NCBI GenBank assembly: GCA_026724425.1
Contig: JAIUCV010000090.1
Coordinates: forward strand, 1,240,001-1,304,000
Source of the DNA: Erythrophleum ivorense
Taxonomy: Eukaryota > Streptophyta > Magnoliopsida > Fabales > Fabaceae
Direction of reading: 5' to 3'
DNA length: 64,000 nucleotides
A program made the translations under genes and the position numbers. The notes beneath the pieces are model-generated. The model did no database searches. It was given only the letters and a program-made list of their open reading frames with translations, and was not told where the DNA came from. This document shows, in pieces, positions 21,893 through 32,033 of the stretch (within the stretch, counting starts at the first letter, position 1; each line of letters begins with the position of its first letter).

Positions 21893-23339
21893 TTTTACTC
21901 TCCTCTTTTACTTTTTGTTTTAGTTTAATGGTTTTTGTTTTGCTTTTGAAGTTTTGGATACAGAGATTTGAGAATCTAACATGCAAATTGAGAAGAAACC
22001 TCGGAAAATGAAGAAAGGAGTAATTGTCTCTTCCAACATTAACAATGAATGTGGCAAGGAACAACAACGTTCATATATCCGTTTGCTCCAACAGCATATC
22101 CCACCTATGCCTCACCTTCGGCGGACTTCAAGAGCCTTTACCATGGACGCATGGTACTTGATCATCTACGCCGGGATACAAGCCATTGCTTTGGAGTTCA
22201 TTCTAACGCAACATGGGACATATTTTACCAAACTTATCAACGGACAAGGACAGCAACATACCACCAATAGGTAATTTCTTCATGGACTTAATGTCTAATC
22301 GGGTTACATCTTTCCTCTCATTCACAAAACGCCTTACTACCTCTTTCTTTTACCTCCCTTAATCGGATTTGCTTTCACCGAGACGGTGCAAGTTAAGTCT
22401 GGGGGGATTGTCGGTACTAATGCGTTTGTTCATGTCTTGTCTTCATCTTATATCTATTTCTCTTATCAACCTTTTTCAAAACTTCTGGTTTATTGAGTCA
22501 AAACCTTAGTTGGAAGTTATGATCTATCTCTATGATTCTCCGGTGTTGTGCTAACAATCTATGACCCTAGAGCGGACATCAGTTTCAGACATAAGCCTAA
22601 CAGAACCTTTAACGGTGGATCGACCTATTGACTTGGCAACATTTCTAAGGTACCCGGACAATCTAACGTTAACTCCACCCTAATCAACTTAGTTTTTCTT
22701 GTCAAGGGACTTGGCATACATATGAGTCGTTCCTCACTTGATCTCAAAAGGGTGTGTCCAATACAAAGTGCAGTTCTCCTCTCTCTCATAAAAATGAAAA
22801 TCAAAAGCTTTTAAGCACAACGAAAACGTGTAAGCAAGAGGAATGCATACGTCTGCACCTTCTTGTCTTATGGAGACCTACCAAAAACAAGGAAAAAGCA
22901 AAAAGCCTATCCTATGTTATTCCCCAAAAGAAAAAGAAAGGGAAGAAGGATCGATAGAAAAAAATAAAATGATACCCTAGAAAAGTAGGGAAAGATCGAT
23001 CATTCAAAAGAAAAGAGAGAGGAAAGGAACTCAAAAGCTTCAAAAAGGACTATCCTGGAGAGACTCAAGTGGGTAAGAACAAGTGCTTAATGATCGATAT
23101 TCCCTTGATAAAGACCGCACGTTTTAAATTTATGCAAGGAGTTAACAATGGAAAGTCTGGAATGCTGGATGAGACTAGTTGAGTTTGGAATGGTTCGCTA
23201 AGCTTGCCGAGCATTATGTGAAGCTAGTCTAACATTGGTTATGTTTTTAGTGGAATACGGGAGAGGAAGCCACCACAGGTTTCTCAAAAGGATAAGGAGT
23301 TTCTACGTTTTCAAACCTCTTTCTCTGATTTGTATTCTA
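21893..23339 (+). other. 3' non-coding region of C
   Basis: About 1.4 kb with no supported gene; the best ORF (21981-22274) has no recognisable motif. From about 22290 to the LTR it is nearly identical to 35305-36386 of F, which shows that C and F are close relatives. Confidence 0.75.
22394..22407 (+). promoter_or_regulatory. Internal polypurine-like tract of C
   Basis: TAAGTCTGGGGGGA, 985 bp before the 3' LTR, in better condition than the PPT that touches the LTR. Confidence 0.6.
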
Positions 23340-23378
23340 TTTGCTTGAGGACAAGCAAATATCTAAGTCTGTGAGAGT
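23340..23378 (+). promoter_or_regulatory. Stem-loop and degenerate polypurine tract of C
   Basis: TTTGCTTG-AGGA-CAAGCAAA (23340-23359) forms an 8-bp stem; then AAGTCTGTGAGAGT touches the LTR. Compared with B and F (GGGGGAG) two purine-tract bases are changed. Confidence 0.8.
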
Positions 23379-24932
23379 TGATATACCTCTATTTTGTACC
23401 CTTTTTATATGGTTTTACTATGCTTTTTATAAGGTTTTTAAAGGCTTTGTGAATTTATATTACTAAGAGTTTAAACAGGTCGAAAGATGCATTTTGGAGC
23501 AAAACCACAGGATTTGGACTTTATGCCGCTCCGCGACACAGCATCAACTTTGGAAGAGCCCCAAAAACATTCTACTCAATGGATTTCACCAAAACCAGTT
23601 TGCCGCGATGCCTACATGAGTTAGCTTTCCAACGCAATTGGAATCATGCAATTTGGCAGTGTAGAATGGAAGATATGATCATTTTAGTGAAGAGTGTCAG
23701 ATCAGCTGGAAACCGGACATCAACACTAGCCGGTCGACCAAGCCGGTCGGACAGGGACTCCAAGGCTCCCGTCCGACCCGACCTTCCTTCACAACGACGA
23801 CCAATCCGGTCGACCGAGACCGGTCGGACAGAGACTTCATGGCCCTCGTCCGACCCGACTTTTCTTCACCATCCTGTGCGCGCTCGACCGCCCAGCTCGA
23901 CCCGACCACCATCCCGACCGACCGGTCAACCACCCCGCTCGACCGCCGCCTTTCCCGCTCGACCCGCCTTAGCCGACTTAGGCCCGTTTTGCGCGTTTTC
24001 ACGATTTACTCGGCCCGTTTACCTAATCTCGACCCCTGGAAGACCTAGCACTATAAATACACCTTTTTAGCTTCTTTATAAAGGAGAGCCGCAGAGCCGC
24101 ATTGTATTAGAGTTTATTAGATCTACTTTTGTTTTTAGAGATTTCAAGGAGAGGATCTCTCCTCCTTACCACAATTTGGAGAAGTTTTCTGAACCTTTGT
24201 CTTATATTTATGCTTACTTCATCATCTTTCTGTGTTATTACTTTGATTATGTCTGAGTAATTCACTTGTTAGGTCGTGAGTTTATCAAAGAGTCCATGCA
24301 TTGTTAGGGTTCTAAATCAAATTAGAGGTTCATCATTATAGGTCTTCACCTTTGCTTGATCTTATTGCTGCATGCTTTTCTGATCAACTAGCATCAGGTA
24401 GACTTGAGCCACGGAAGTGTTGTATCATTCGCCTGAACTAGTATTTGGTGGGCAACACTTCATAGACTGCGGAAGTTGATCTATGCGGGGTTGTGAACAA
24501 TTGAGACTTGAACGAATTAATGCTTGTTTAACAATCTAAGGACATTCCGAAAGATTAGCGAGTAGGTTAGTTAACGAAGAGGTCGGAGCCACGGAAGTGG
24601 AATGATCTTACATCTGTGTTTTGAGTTCTAGACGGCACCCAATTAAACCCCCTAATAAGTTGATTTAACCTAGTAATCATGAATCTCTACGAGTCTCCCA
24701 TTGCCTAGCGCTTTCGTACCTTGATCTTTTACTGCTTTTACATCGCTTTCAATTAGTTTAGTTAGCTACCTTACCAATCACAACCAAAACCCTTATCTTG
24801 TCCTAGCTAAATTGGAATTGCATAACTTGTAGCGCATCTCTCTGCTCCTTGTGTTCGATAAACCCGTTACTACTCTCGATATGTGCACTAGCAGAAAAGG
24901 GATAGAAATTGGGAAAAGCTTATCCCGCATCA
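23379..24932 (+). repeat. 3' LTR of C (1554 bp)
   Basis: Begins TGATATACCTCTATTTTG and ends CCCGCATCA. TATAAATA at 24052-24059. U3 contains CG-rich units built on CCGGTCGACC and GCCGGTCGGAC (23725-23960). An ORF across U3 (23579-24070) lies upstream of the TATA box and is not treated as a gene. Confidence 0.93.
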
Positions 24933-26883
24933 TTGACTAGTACACCAGTGTTGGCATTACCCGATCCGGGGAAGCCTTATGTGGTGTATACAGATGCTTC
25001 AGGTGTTGGGTTGGGTTGTGTCTTGATGCAGGAGGGCAGAGTGATTGCTTATGCTTCGAGGCAGTTGCAGGGCAGTGAGCGCAACCGCCCTACACACGAT
25101 CTTGAGTTGGGAGCGGTGGTCTTTGCACTCAAGATTTGGAGGTCTTATCTCTATGGTGGTGCTGTGCAGATCTTTACAGATCACAAGAGTTTGCAGCATA
25201 TCTTTACTCAGCCTTTGCTGAATGCGAGGCAGACGCGTTAGGTGGAGTTTATGGCAGATTATGATCTGGATATTGTGTATCATCCAGGCAAGGCCAACTT
25301 GGTGGCAGATGCATTGAGTCGACGACGAGCAGATTCAGCGAGAGAGCATGATGTGGAGACTTTGGTCAGCGAGATCAGTACATTGTGGCTTTGTGCTATT
25401 TCAGAGGAGCCTTTGGGTTTGGAGGCAGCTGATCAGGCAGACTTCCTCAGTAGGATCAAAGTGGCTCAGCAGGATGATCAGGGTTTGATTAATGCATCGC
25501 GGGCAGCTGGTTCTGAGTATGAGGTCTCGGCGAATGGGACGATTTTGGTTCGTGGGCGGGTTTGTGTGCCCAAGAACGAGGAGTTGAGACGAGAGGTCTT
25601 GAGAGAGGCTCATTCGAGCAAGTTTTCGATTCATCCGGGTGCGACCAAGATGTACCGTGACCTCAAACGATATTATCACTGGGTCGGGATGAAGAGAGAT
25701 GTGGCAGATTGGGTTGCGAGGTGCAACACGTGTTCGTTGGTCAAGGCAGAGCATCAGGTTCCAGGTGGACTTTTGCAGAGCTTACCCATTCCAGAGTGGA
25801 AGTGGGATATGATCACGATGGACTTTGTGGTGGGATTACCTATCTCACTGACGTTTGATGCGATTTGGGTCATTGTGGATCGTTTGACCAAGTCCGCGCA
25901 TTTCTTGGCCATCAAGAAGATAGATGGAGCTGCTGTCTTGGCTAGGAAGTTTGTGCGAGAGGTTGTGAGGTTGCATGATGTGCCAGCTAGTATTGAGTCG
26001 TATAGAGATCCGAGATTTGCCTCCGAGATTTGCCTCAGAGTTTTGGAGGGCATTTCAGACAGAGATGGGCACCAAGGTGCATATGAGTACAGCGTATCAT
26101 CCGCAGACAGATGGGCAGTCAGAGAGGACTATTCAGACTTTGGAGGATCTGCTGAGGATGTGTGTGTTGGATTGGGGTGGCCATTGGGCTGATCATCTGT
26201 GTTTGGCGGAGTTTGCCTATAACAACAGTTTTCAGTCTAGTATTGGCATGGTTCCTTATGAGGCTTTGTATGAGAGGCCATGTAGGACACCCTTATGCTG
26301 GACCCAAGTGGGGGAGCGCAGCATGTTTGGAGCTACCTTTGTTCACGAAACGACGGAGAAGATCCATGTTTTGAGGCTGAACATGAAGGAGGCTCAGGAT
26401 AGACAGAGGAGTTATGCAGATAGGCGGAGACGTGAGCTTGAGTTTCAGGTGGGAGATAGAGTGTATCTCAAGATGGCTATGTTGAGGGGCCCTAACAGGT
26501 CCATAGCAGAGAACAAGCTCAGTCCGCGGTTTATGGGTCCGTTCCCGATGGTGGAGCGAGTTGGGCCAGTGGCTTATCGGTTGGAGCTGCCACCGATTAT
26601 GAGCGCCTTTCACAAGGTGTTTTATGTTTCTATGTTGCGGAGGTGTCTGCATCCTTCAGAGGAGTTAGTGGCTGAGATTCCAGAGGATCTTCAGCCAGAT
26701 ATGACAGTTCCGGCAGTTCTTGTGAGGATTCTCTAGAGGGGAGTCAAGGTTCTGCGGAACAAGATGGTGCCATAGTTGAGAGTCTTGTGGGACTGTAGTG
26801 GCACTGAGGAGGAGACTTGGGAGCCTGAGGCAAAGATGAAGCTGAAGTTCAGGAATTGGTTCGACAAGCAGGTCGTCGAGTGA
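24933..26883 (+). pseudogene. pol: Tekay pol of D: RNase H, integrase, chromodomain; several lesions
   Basis: RNase H: VVYTDASGVGLGCVLM, THDLELGAVVFALK, TDHKSLQHI; then TAG (25239-25241) where Trp is expected. Integrase: HHCC finger (HPGATKMYRDLKRYYHWVG, CNTCSLVK), first Asp in ITMDFVVGLP. The second catalytic Asp (SDRDP in the sister copies) is Tyr here (26001-26003). A 13-bp tandem duplication at 26011-26036 shifts the frame; the rest reads from the 25975 frame with AYHPQTDGQSERTIQTLED (catalytic Glu). C-terminal part: GPFPMVERVGPVAYRLELPP, then a chromodomain-like module (RGVKVLRNK, LWDCSGTEEETWEPEAKMK) crossed by TAG stops near 26734 and 26773, ending TGA 26881-26883. Confidence 0.92.
26011..26036 (+). 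repeat. 13-bp tandem duplication in integrase of D
   Basis: CGAGATTTGCCTC twice, where sister copies have it once. 13 is not a multiple of three, so the frame is lost. Confidence 0.95.
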
Positions 26884-27553
26884 GCTTCTTCGTCTTTGTG
26901 GTTCTAGTGTGATAGTGTGGTGCTATGTTTTTGTTGTTGTCTTTGGACTTATGTATTTTCGTTTTGGTGTTGTAACGATATACATTTTTGGAGTTATATG
27001 AGATGGTGTTTTCCTCATTTTTGGTTTTTGTGGTTTGGATGTTACAAGTGTGTTGACCAGTGAGTCATGAGAGAATCTTTGCAGTTATGTCATAAACGTT
27101 TTCAAATTTTTACTCTAGGGGCGTGGTGTCCCCGAATAACTCATTGCCAAGAGATAGTGTTCTCTGATAGACTTGTACGAGAGGGTCGCTACCTCAAGTA
27201 TAAGTGATATGTTTACTTACCAGTGACTAGTGTGTCGCGTAGTAAGTAACGAGAGGATAGTGTTCCTCTTAGGGAGATAGTGTTCTCCGGCAGATTTGAG
27301 TTAAGAGTAAAGATGTCTGGAAATGTATGTATGGCATAGAATTAGATGTGAGTCTGAGGGATCAAGTGATGATCTCGTGTATTTGGCCATGTGGGCCGGA
27401 TTATGTCGTCTGTGGTAGACGAGTATGTCGTCTGTGGTAGACGAGTATGTCGTCTGTGGTAGACGAGTTTGTCGTCTGTGGCAGACGAGTTGCGTCTGTG
27501 GCAGACGTGTTGTGTTGGGATTCGAGGACGAATCCAGTTTAGTGGGGGAGAAT
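26884..27553 (+). other. 3' non-coding region and polypurine tract of D
   Basis: No gene. It contains the hairpin array at 27403-27511 and ends with the PPT AGTGGGGGAGAAT (27541-27553) before the LTR. Confidence 0.8.
27403..27511 (+). repeat. Tandem hairpin array CGTCTGTGGTAGACG in D
   Basis: Five units of about 22 bp, each with CGTCT-GTGGT-AGACG or the variant CGTCT-GTGGC-AGACG, a 5-bp stem with a 5-base loop. The array is about 40 bp before the PPT. G1 has the same array in the same place. Confidence 0.85.
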
Positions 27554-28396
27554 TGTAACATCCGTAAAACAATTTGTCGTTTCTAAGGAGGGGTGTCGAT
27601 CGACACCAGCGGTTAAAATCGATTTCGGTCCGATTTGAGTTCCGGTTTGGGCTGGTTTTGTGGGAGAAGCCTTAGGTCGCGTTTTAAAGGTGTGTGGCCG
27701 CATTGGTTTTGTCTTTTTCGTGAAAACAAGAGAAAAAGAGGCAGAGAGAAGAGTTGAGGTGATTTTGGAGATTTCTGGAGCTTTGTGGTTGATCTGAGGT
27801 TGTTTGTGCTGTTCTTCATCTCTTTTCCCTTCTCAATCCCTTATCAAGGTGAGTGCATGACCGTAGGCTCGCAAGGAGATAGATCTGTGAAATTGGATTG
27901 TGGTTATGACTGAAATCCTGTGTTCTTGAGATGTTTTGTGTGATATTCGTGTGTTGAATCGTGTGTATTGTGATAGTTTCGTGATTGGGTGTTTTTGTGT
28001 TAAAAATCGAATTGGGCGTCGATCTCCTGGATCGGTGTCGATCGACACCAAACAGGCAGGCGTCGAGCGTCACAAAGTGTGTGTCGATCGACACCGTCCG
28101 GTTTAATCCGGTTATCTGGCAAATTAAAGGAATTAATTGGATTAAATGGTTTAATCCGGTTTAATACTGTTTAATTGAATTTAAATGGTTAAAGCGAGAA
28201 TTAATTAATATTTGGTGAATTTAATTAATTAAATTATTTAAAAATAATTGTGAAAATTATTTAAGTGTTTAAAAATTATTATTTAATTGTGGTAATTATT
28301 TAATAATTAAAATGTAGAATTTAAATAATTGTGGTAATTATTAATACTATTTAAAACTGTTAAAATTGCGTAATTGGCCTGTAGGCGGGGTGATTG
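27554..28396 (+). repeat. Truncated 3' LTR of D
   Basis: Starts TGTAACATCCG. It carries palindromes GGTGTCGATCGACACC at 27592-27607 and 28034-28049 and a variant at 28081-28095, followed by an AT-rich tail of TTAATTAA-like repeats. It stops at GATTG (28392-28396), where the LTR of E starts. Confidence 0.88.
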
Positions 28397-29502
28397 TGTA
28401 ACATCCGTAAACCAAAGAAGTGGAAATTTTGTAGGGTGTCGACCGACACCGGTCTGTTTGCGAATTTCCGGTTTGATTTGAGTGTGGTTTGGCCGGTTAA
28501 TGGAAAAGGGAAACCCTAGGTCGCGAATAAAAGGAGATTGAGCAGTCTTTTTCACGATTTTCGAGATAGAAAAGGAGGCAGAGAGTTCTAGGCGATTTTG
28601 GAGAGTTTTGAGGAGATTGGTGAAGTTTCTGAGGTGGTTTGTTGCTGTTCTTCCCTGTTCATCTTTCTTTCCTCCATTTTAATCCAATTCAAGGTGAGTG
28701 TGTGACTGTGGGTCCGTGGATTTCTGGATCTGTGCTTGGATTGATGAATAGATGCGTTCTTGATGATTTTGCGTATGAGTTATGTGATAATTGTGAAGGT
28801 TGCTTGTTTTTGGTGTTGTTAATTGTGTGATTTCGTGTTCTTAGTGCTGTTGAATCGCACTTGTTATCGCCCTGTCGAACGGGTGTCGATCGACACCAAT
28901 CTGGTGCCGGTCGACACCAAGGCCAAGGGTGTCGAACGACACCAAGCGGGTGTCGGTCGACACCATAAGCTGGTTCGGCGATTGAATTAAATTGTAAATT
29001 GAATAAAAATGGTTTAATCCGGTTTAATGGATTTAATTGGTTTTAATGGTTAATTGGTTTGATTTAATTAATTATTTTCGGATTAATAATTAATTAAGAG
29101 AATTATTTAATAATTATTTGGAAATATTTTAATGGTGGAAAAATATTTGATAATTGTGGAAATTATTTAAAATACTTTAATTATCTGGAAATTGCGTAAT
29201 TGGCCCATGGGCAGAGTGATCGTCTCACTAAGTATTTATGATAATACTTACGCATCTCCTTTCCTGTGATGCAGGTGGTAGAAATGTTTAAGGGCGGAAT
29301 CAAAGCCGAAGAAGAGGATGATAGGATTTATGTTTTGTTCATTTTGCTTAAGTTGATAGAGTTATTTGAGATTTGAATTTATTTGATTATTGGCTTTTGT
29401 TGTTGAATTGATATTATGATTTATTGATTTATTTATTTTAAGACTTCCGCTAGAATTGATTAAGTATTTATTTAAAAAAAAAAAAAAGTGTAGGTTGTTT
29501 CA
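28397..29502 (+). repeat. 5' LTR of E (1106 bp)
   Basis: TGTAACATCC...GTTGTTTCA. Very similar to 42908-43741 over their common length; it has lost about 20 bp and one palindrome copy near 28440 relative to that LTR. Poly-A run (29474-29487) close to its end. Confidence 0.92.
28882..28964 (+). repeat. Cluster of four 16-bp palindromes in the LTR of E
   Basis: GGTGTCGATCGACACC (28882-28897), GGTGCCGGTCGACACC (28903-28918), GGTGTCGAACGACACC (28928-28943) and GGTGTCGGTCGACACC (28949-28964); start spacing 21-25 bp. The 3' LTR repeats this cluster near 43415-43497. Confidence 0.95.
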
Positions 29503-29505
29503 TTT

Positions 29506-29518
29506 TGGTATCAGAGCC
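29506..29518 (+). promoter_or_regulatory. Primer-binding site of E
   Basis: TGGTATCAGAGCC, three bases after the LTR, the common initiator tRNA-Met type site of plant retrotransposons. Confidence 0.92.
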
Positions 29519-29654
29519 TAGACGGTTTTAAGACTGTTAGGTTGATAGTTTTTAGTATCATCCTCTTCGGGCTTCAGGAGATTCCGCGGTGAGTTTTGTT
29601 TGTGTTGTTAGTTTTTGGTGTTTTGTATCTCACCTCTTTGTTCCATACAGTGAG

Positions 29655-30247
29655 ATGGACGGTGTTGCTCGAGGTCGAGGTAGAGGTCGAGGTAGAGGCC
29701 GCGGTCGAGGCCGTGGCAGAGGCCGTGGAGGTCGGGGTCGTGGCGAGCCAGAGGATTCGGGCGACAGTGTTGCGCCGAGTGTGGCGACTGCGTCGGTGAC
29801 CCAGTCTTTTTCAAGGGCGAGTGAGGCCGGTTTGGGCGTCGGTGGTGGCGCGGGGGTTGGGGCGGCCCCAGGTGGGGGTGCGGCTACGGCTCAGGGTCGA
29901 GATGACCTAGTTGTAGGGTTACTGACACAGTTGCTGGCACGTGTCCCGCCAGTGGTTCCGCAGCAGGCTCCGGGTGTTCCTCCGATGGCCGGAGTACAGC
30001 AGGCTCCGGATGTTCCTCCGATGGCCGGAGTGCAGCAGGGTCCTGCAGTGTTTGGTCAGCCGGGTGCGACTTTTGTTGGGCAGCAGGGTGCTGCAGTGAT
30101 TGGTCATCCGTCGTATTTAGAGATGATGGGACAGATGCAGCGTATCGGGACGCCTTTCTTTGAGGGCGGAGTTGGTCCAGAGGTGGCCGATGAGTGGAGA
30201 TCGAGAGTGGAGCGGAACTTCCAGTCGATCAGATGTCTAGTGGAGTA
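29655..30247 (+). pseudogene. gag: Tekay gag of E, N-terminal part, cut by F
   Basis: ATG at 29655 opens a frame with an Arg-Gly repeat tail (about 11 RG pairs in residues 5-30), a Gly/Ala/Val/Pro/Gln-rich stretch with a repeated VPPMAGVQQ unit, then the start of the conserved domain (SYLEMMGQMQRIGTPFFEGG, DEWRSRVERNFQSIRC). It is interrupted after GAGTA (30243-30247). Removing F and one GAGTA joins it in frame to 38049. The RG tail resembles RNA-binding RGG boxes; function is inferred. Confidence 0.9.
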
Positions 30248-31887
30248 TGATATACCTCTATTTTACACCCTTTTGACATCGTTTTTATATACTTTATGCA
30301 TGGTTTTACCGTGGCTTTTTGCTTTAAAAGGTAGTTTTTATGCATATATAGTGCCAAGAGTCATTTCAGTTCAAAAGATGCAATTTGGAGCAAAACAAAG
30401 GAAAAGGTCCTCAAAGCAGCCTCATGCACTATTATTAACTTTGGAAGAGCCCCAAAAACATTCTACTCAATGGATTTCACCAAACCCAGTTTGCCGCGAT
30501 GCCTACGTGAGTTAGCTTTCCAACGCAATTGGAATCATGCAATTTGGACGTGTAGAATGGAAGATATTATCATTTTAGTGAAGAGTGTCAAATCAGCCGG
30601 AAACCGGACGTCTACAGGGCCTCCAAGGCTCCCGTCCGACCCGACCGTCCTTAACTGCACAAGGACACCGGTCGACCGAGCCGGTCGGACAGCGACTCCA
30701 AGGCTCCCGTCCGACCCGACCTTCCTTCAAGACGACGACCATCCGCTCGACCGAGCCGGTCGGACAGGGACTCCAAGGCTCCCGTCCGACCCGACCTCTT
30801 TTCGCCATCCCGTGCGCGCCCGACCATCATCCCGTGCGACCGTTCGACCGCCAGCTCGACCCGACTACCAGCCCGACCGACCGGTCGACCGCCCCGCTCG
30901 ACCACGACATACCCCGCTCGACCCGGCTCGTTTCCGAAGCCCGTTTTGCACGTTTTCAGGCCCAAACTTACACCGCCTCTTATGTTTCGACCAAGACCTA
31001 GGTCAAGCTGCCCTTCAACTTCTGAAGCATTATAAATACATCTTTTTAGCCTTGTAAAAGAGAGAGCCACACATAGAGATACAAAACATATTATTCAATA
31101 AAAGTTCTTATAGTTTTTGCTTTCTTTCATTGTCTCCTTCAAGAGAATCTCGGATCTCTGTTCTTATGAATATGAATTCGATTTCCTTCTCTATGTCTGA
31201 GTAGTTACCTTGTTAAGTGATAGGAAATCAAAGGATAGTGTTCATGCTTGCTTGACAATCGATATATAGAATTAGGGTTTACATAAACTCTTCACCTTTG
31301 CTTGTGTTCATTGCTTGGTGTTGATCTGGCCAATCAACATATGATCCTAGGTAGATTTGAACCACGAAAGTGATGAATCATTCGCCTGAACTAGTATTTG
31401 GTGGGCAATCTCTCTTAGACTGCGAAAGTTGATTTACTAGAGGTTGTGAACAATTGAGACTTGATCGAATTAATGCTTGTTTGAATATCTAAGAACATAC
31501 CAAAAGTTTAGCGATTAGATAGATCAACATAGGGGTCGGAGCCACGAAAGTGGAAAGATCTAAATTAGTGTCTTGAGTTCTAGGTGGTACACATTCTTAA
31601 ATCCCTAACAAATCGAACTTGCTTGCTTGAATCACTCATCCCAAGATTATCCTATTGCTTAGCGCTTTCCATCCATTGATTTACAACTTTATTTTCTTTG
31701 TTTACTTGCTTACTTTACTTGCTTTCATCGTGACAACAACCAAACTCATATTGCTTTCCTAGCTAAATCTCAATCTCATACCTTGTAGTGCACTAACTGG
31801 TCCTTGTGTTCGATATACCCGTTGCTACTCTCGATCTGTGCACTTGCAGAAAAGGGGTAGAAATTGGGAAAAGTTTAATCCCCATCA
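30248..31887 (+). repeat. 5' LTR of F (1640 bp)
   Basis: TGATATACCTCTATTTTAC...CCCCATCA. U3 carries CG-rich tandem units (about 30615-30910) with CCGGTCGACCGAGCCGGTCGG and CTCCAAGGCTCCCGTCCGAC. TATAAATA at 31031-31038. It lacks about 28 bp of the repeat array present in the 3' LTR. Confidence 0.95.
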
Positions 31888-31894
31888 AGCTTTT

Positions 31895-31912
31895 TGGCGC
31901 CGTTGCCGGGGA
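31895..31912 (+). promoter_or_regulatory. Primer-binding site of F
   Basis: TGGCGCCGTTGCCGGGGA, identical to that of C, probably complementary to tRNA-Asp. Confidence 0.88.
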
Positions 31913-32033
31913 CCAAAATTGTGCCTACAAGTTCTTGAAAGAGATCTAGTCTAGGTTTTTCCTGTTTTAAGTTATTTAATTTTGTTTTTCCTTTTTTGTT
32001 TTTGGTTTTTCAGGTTTTAAGTCTTTCTCCTAG

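Larger units (their letters stand above)
13432..24932 (+). mobile_element. Full-coding Athila retrotransposon C, split by a solo LTR
   Basis: Order: 5' LTR (start displaced left by B), PBS 14546, gag-protease, RT, RNase H, [solo LTR 18844-20488], integrase, hairpin block, 3' non-coding region, PPT, 3' LTR to 24932. It is the only Athila-type element here with a full pol. The base after 24932 resumes a Tekay pol sequence (D), so C sits in D; TTGAC (24933-24937) is the expected right target-site copy. No envelope-like reading frame is recognisable between integrase and PPT. Confidence 0.92.
24933..28396 (+). mobile_element. Tekay-like chromovirus D, 3' part
   Basis: Resumes exactly at the end of C, inside the RT/RNase H connection (TSTPVLALPDPGKPYVVYTD), and continues through integrase and chromodomain to its PPT and a 3' LTR that stops at 28396 where E begins. 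The rest of D is to the left of the nested stack, outside the window. D is the oldest layer of the left stack. Confidence 0.9.

Noticed and set aside
21981..22274. Possible envelope-like ORF after Athila integrase
   Set aside because: Only 97 codons, no signal peptide or membrane segment, and no counterpart of the Athila env-like frame.
23579..24070. ORF of 163 codons in U3 of C's LTR, with similar ORFs in F's LTRs (30470 and 36609)
   Set aside because: It lies upstream of the TATA box, has a biased Pro/Arg/Ser make-up from the CG repeats, and is broken in one F LTR. Similarity follows from LTR relatedness.
29655..29760. Arg-Gly rich protein as a host RNA-binding protein
   Set aside because: It is the N-terminus of Tekay gag, directly downstream of a PBS and in frame with the gag domain.
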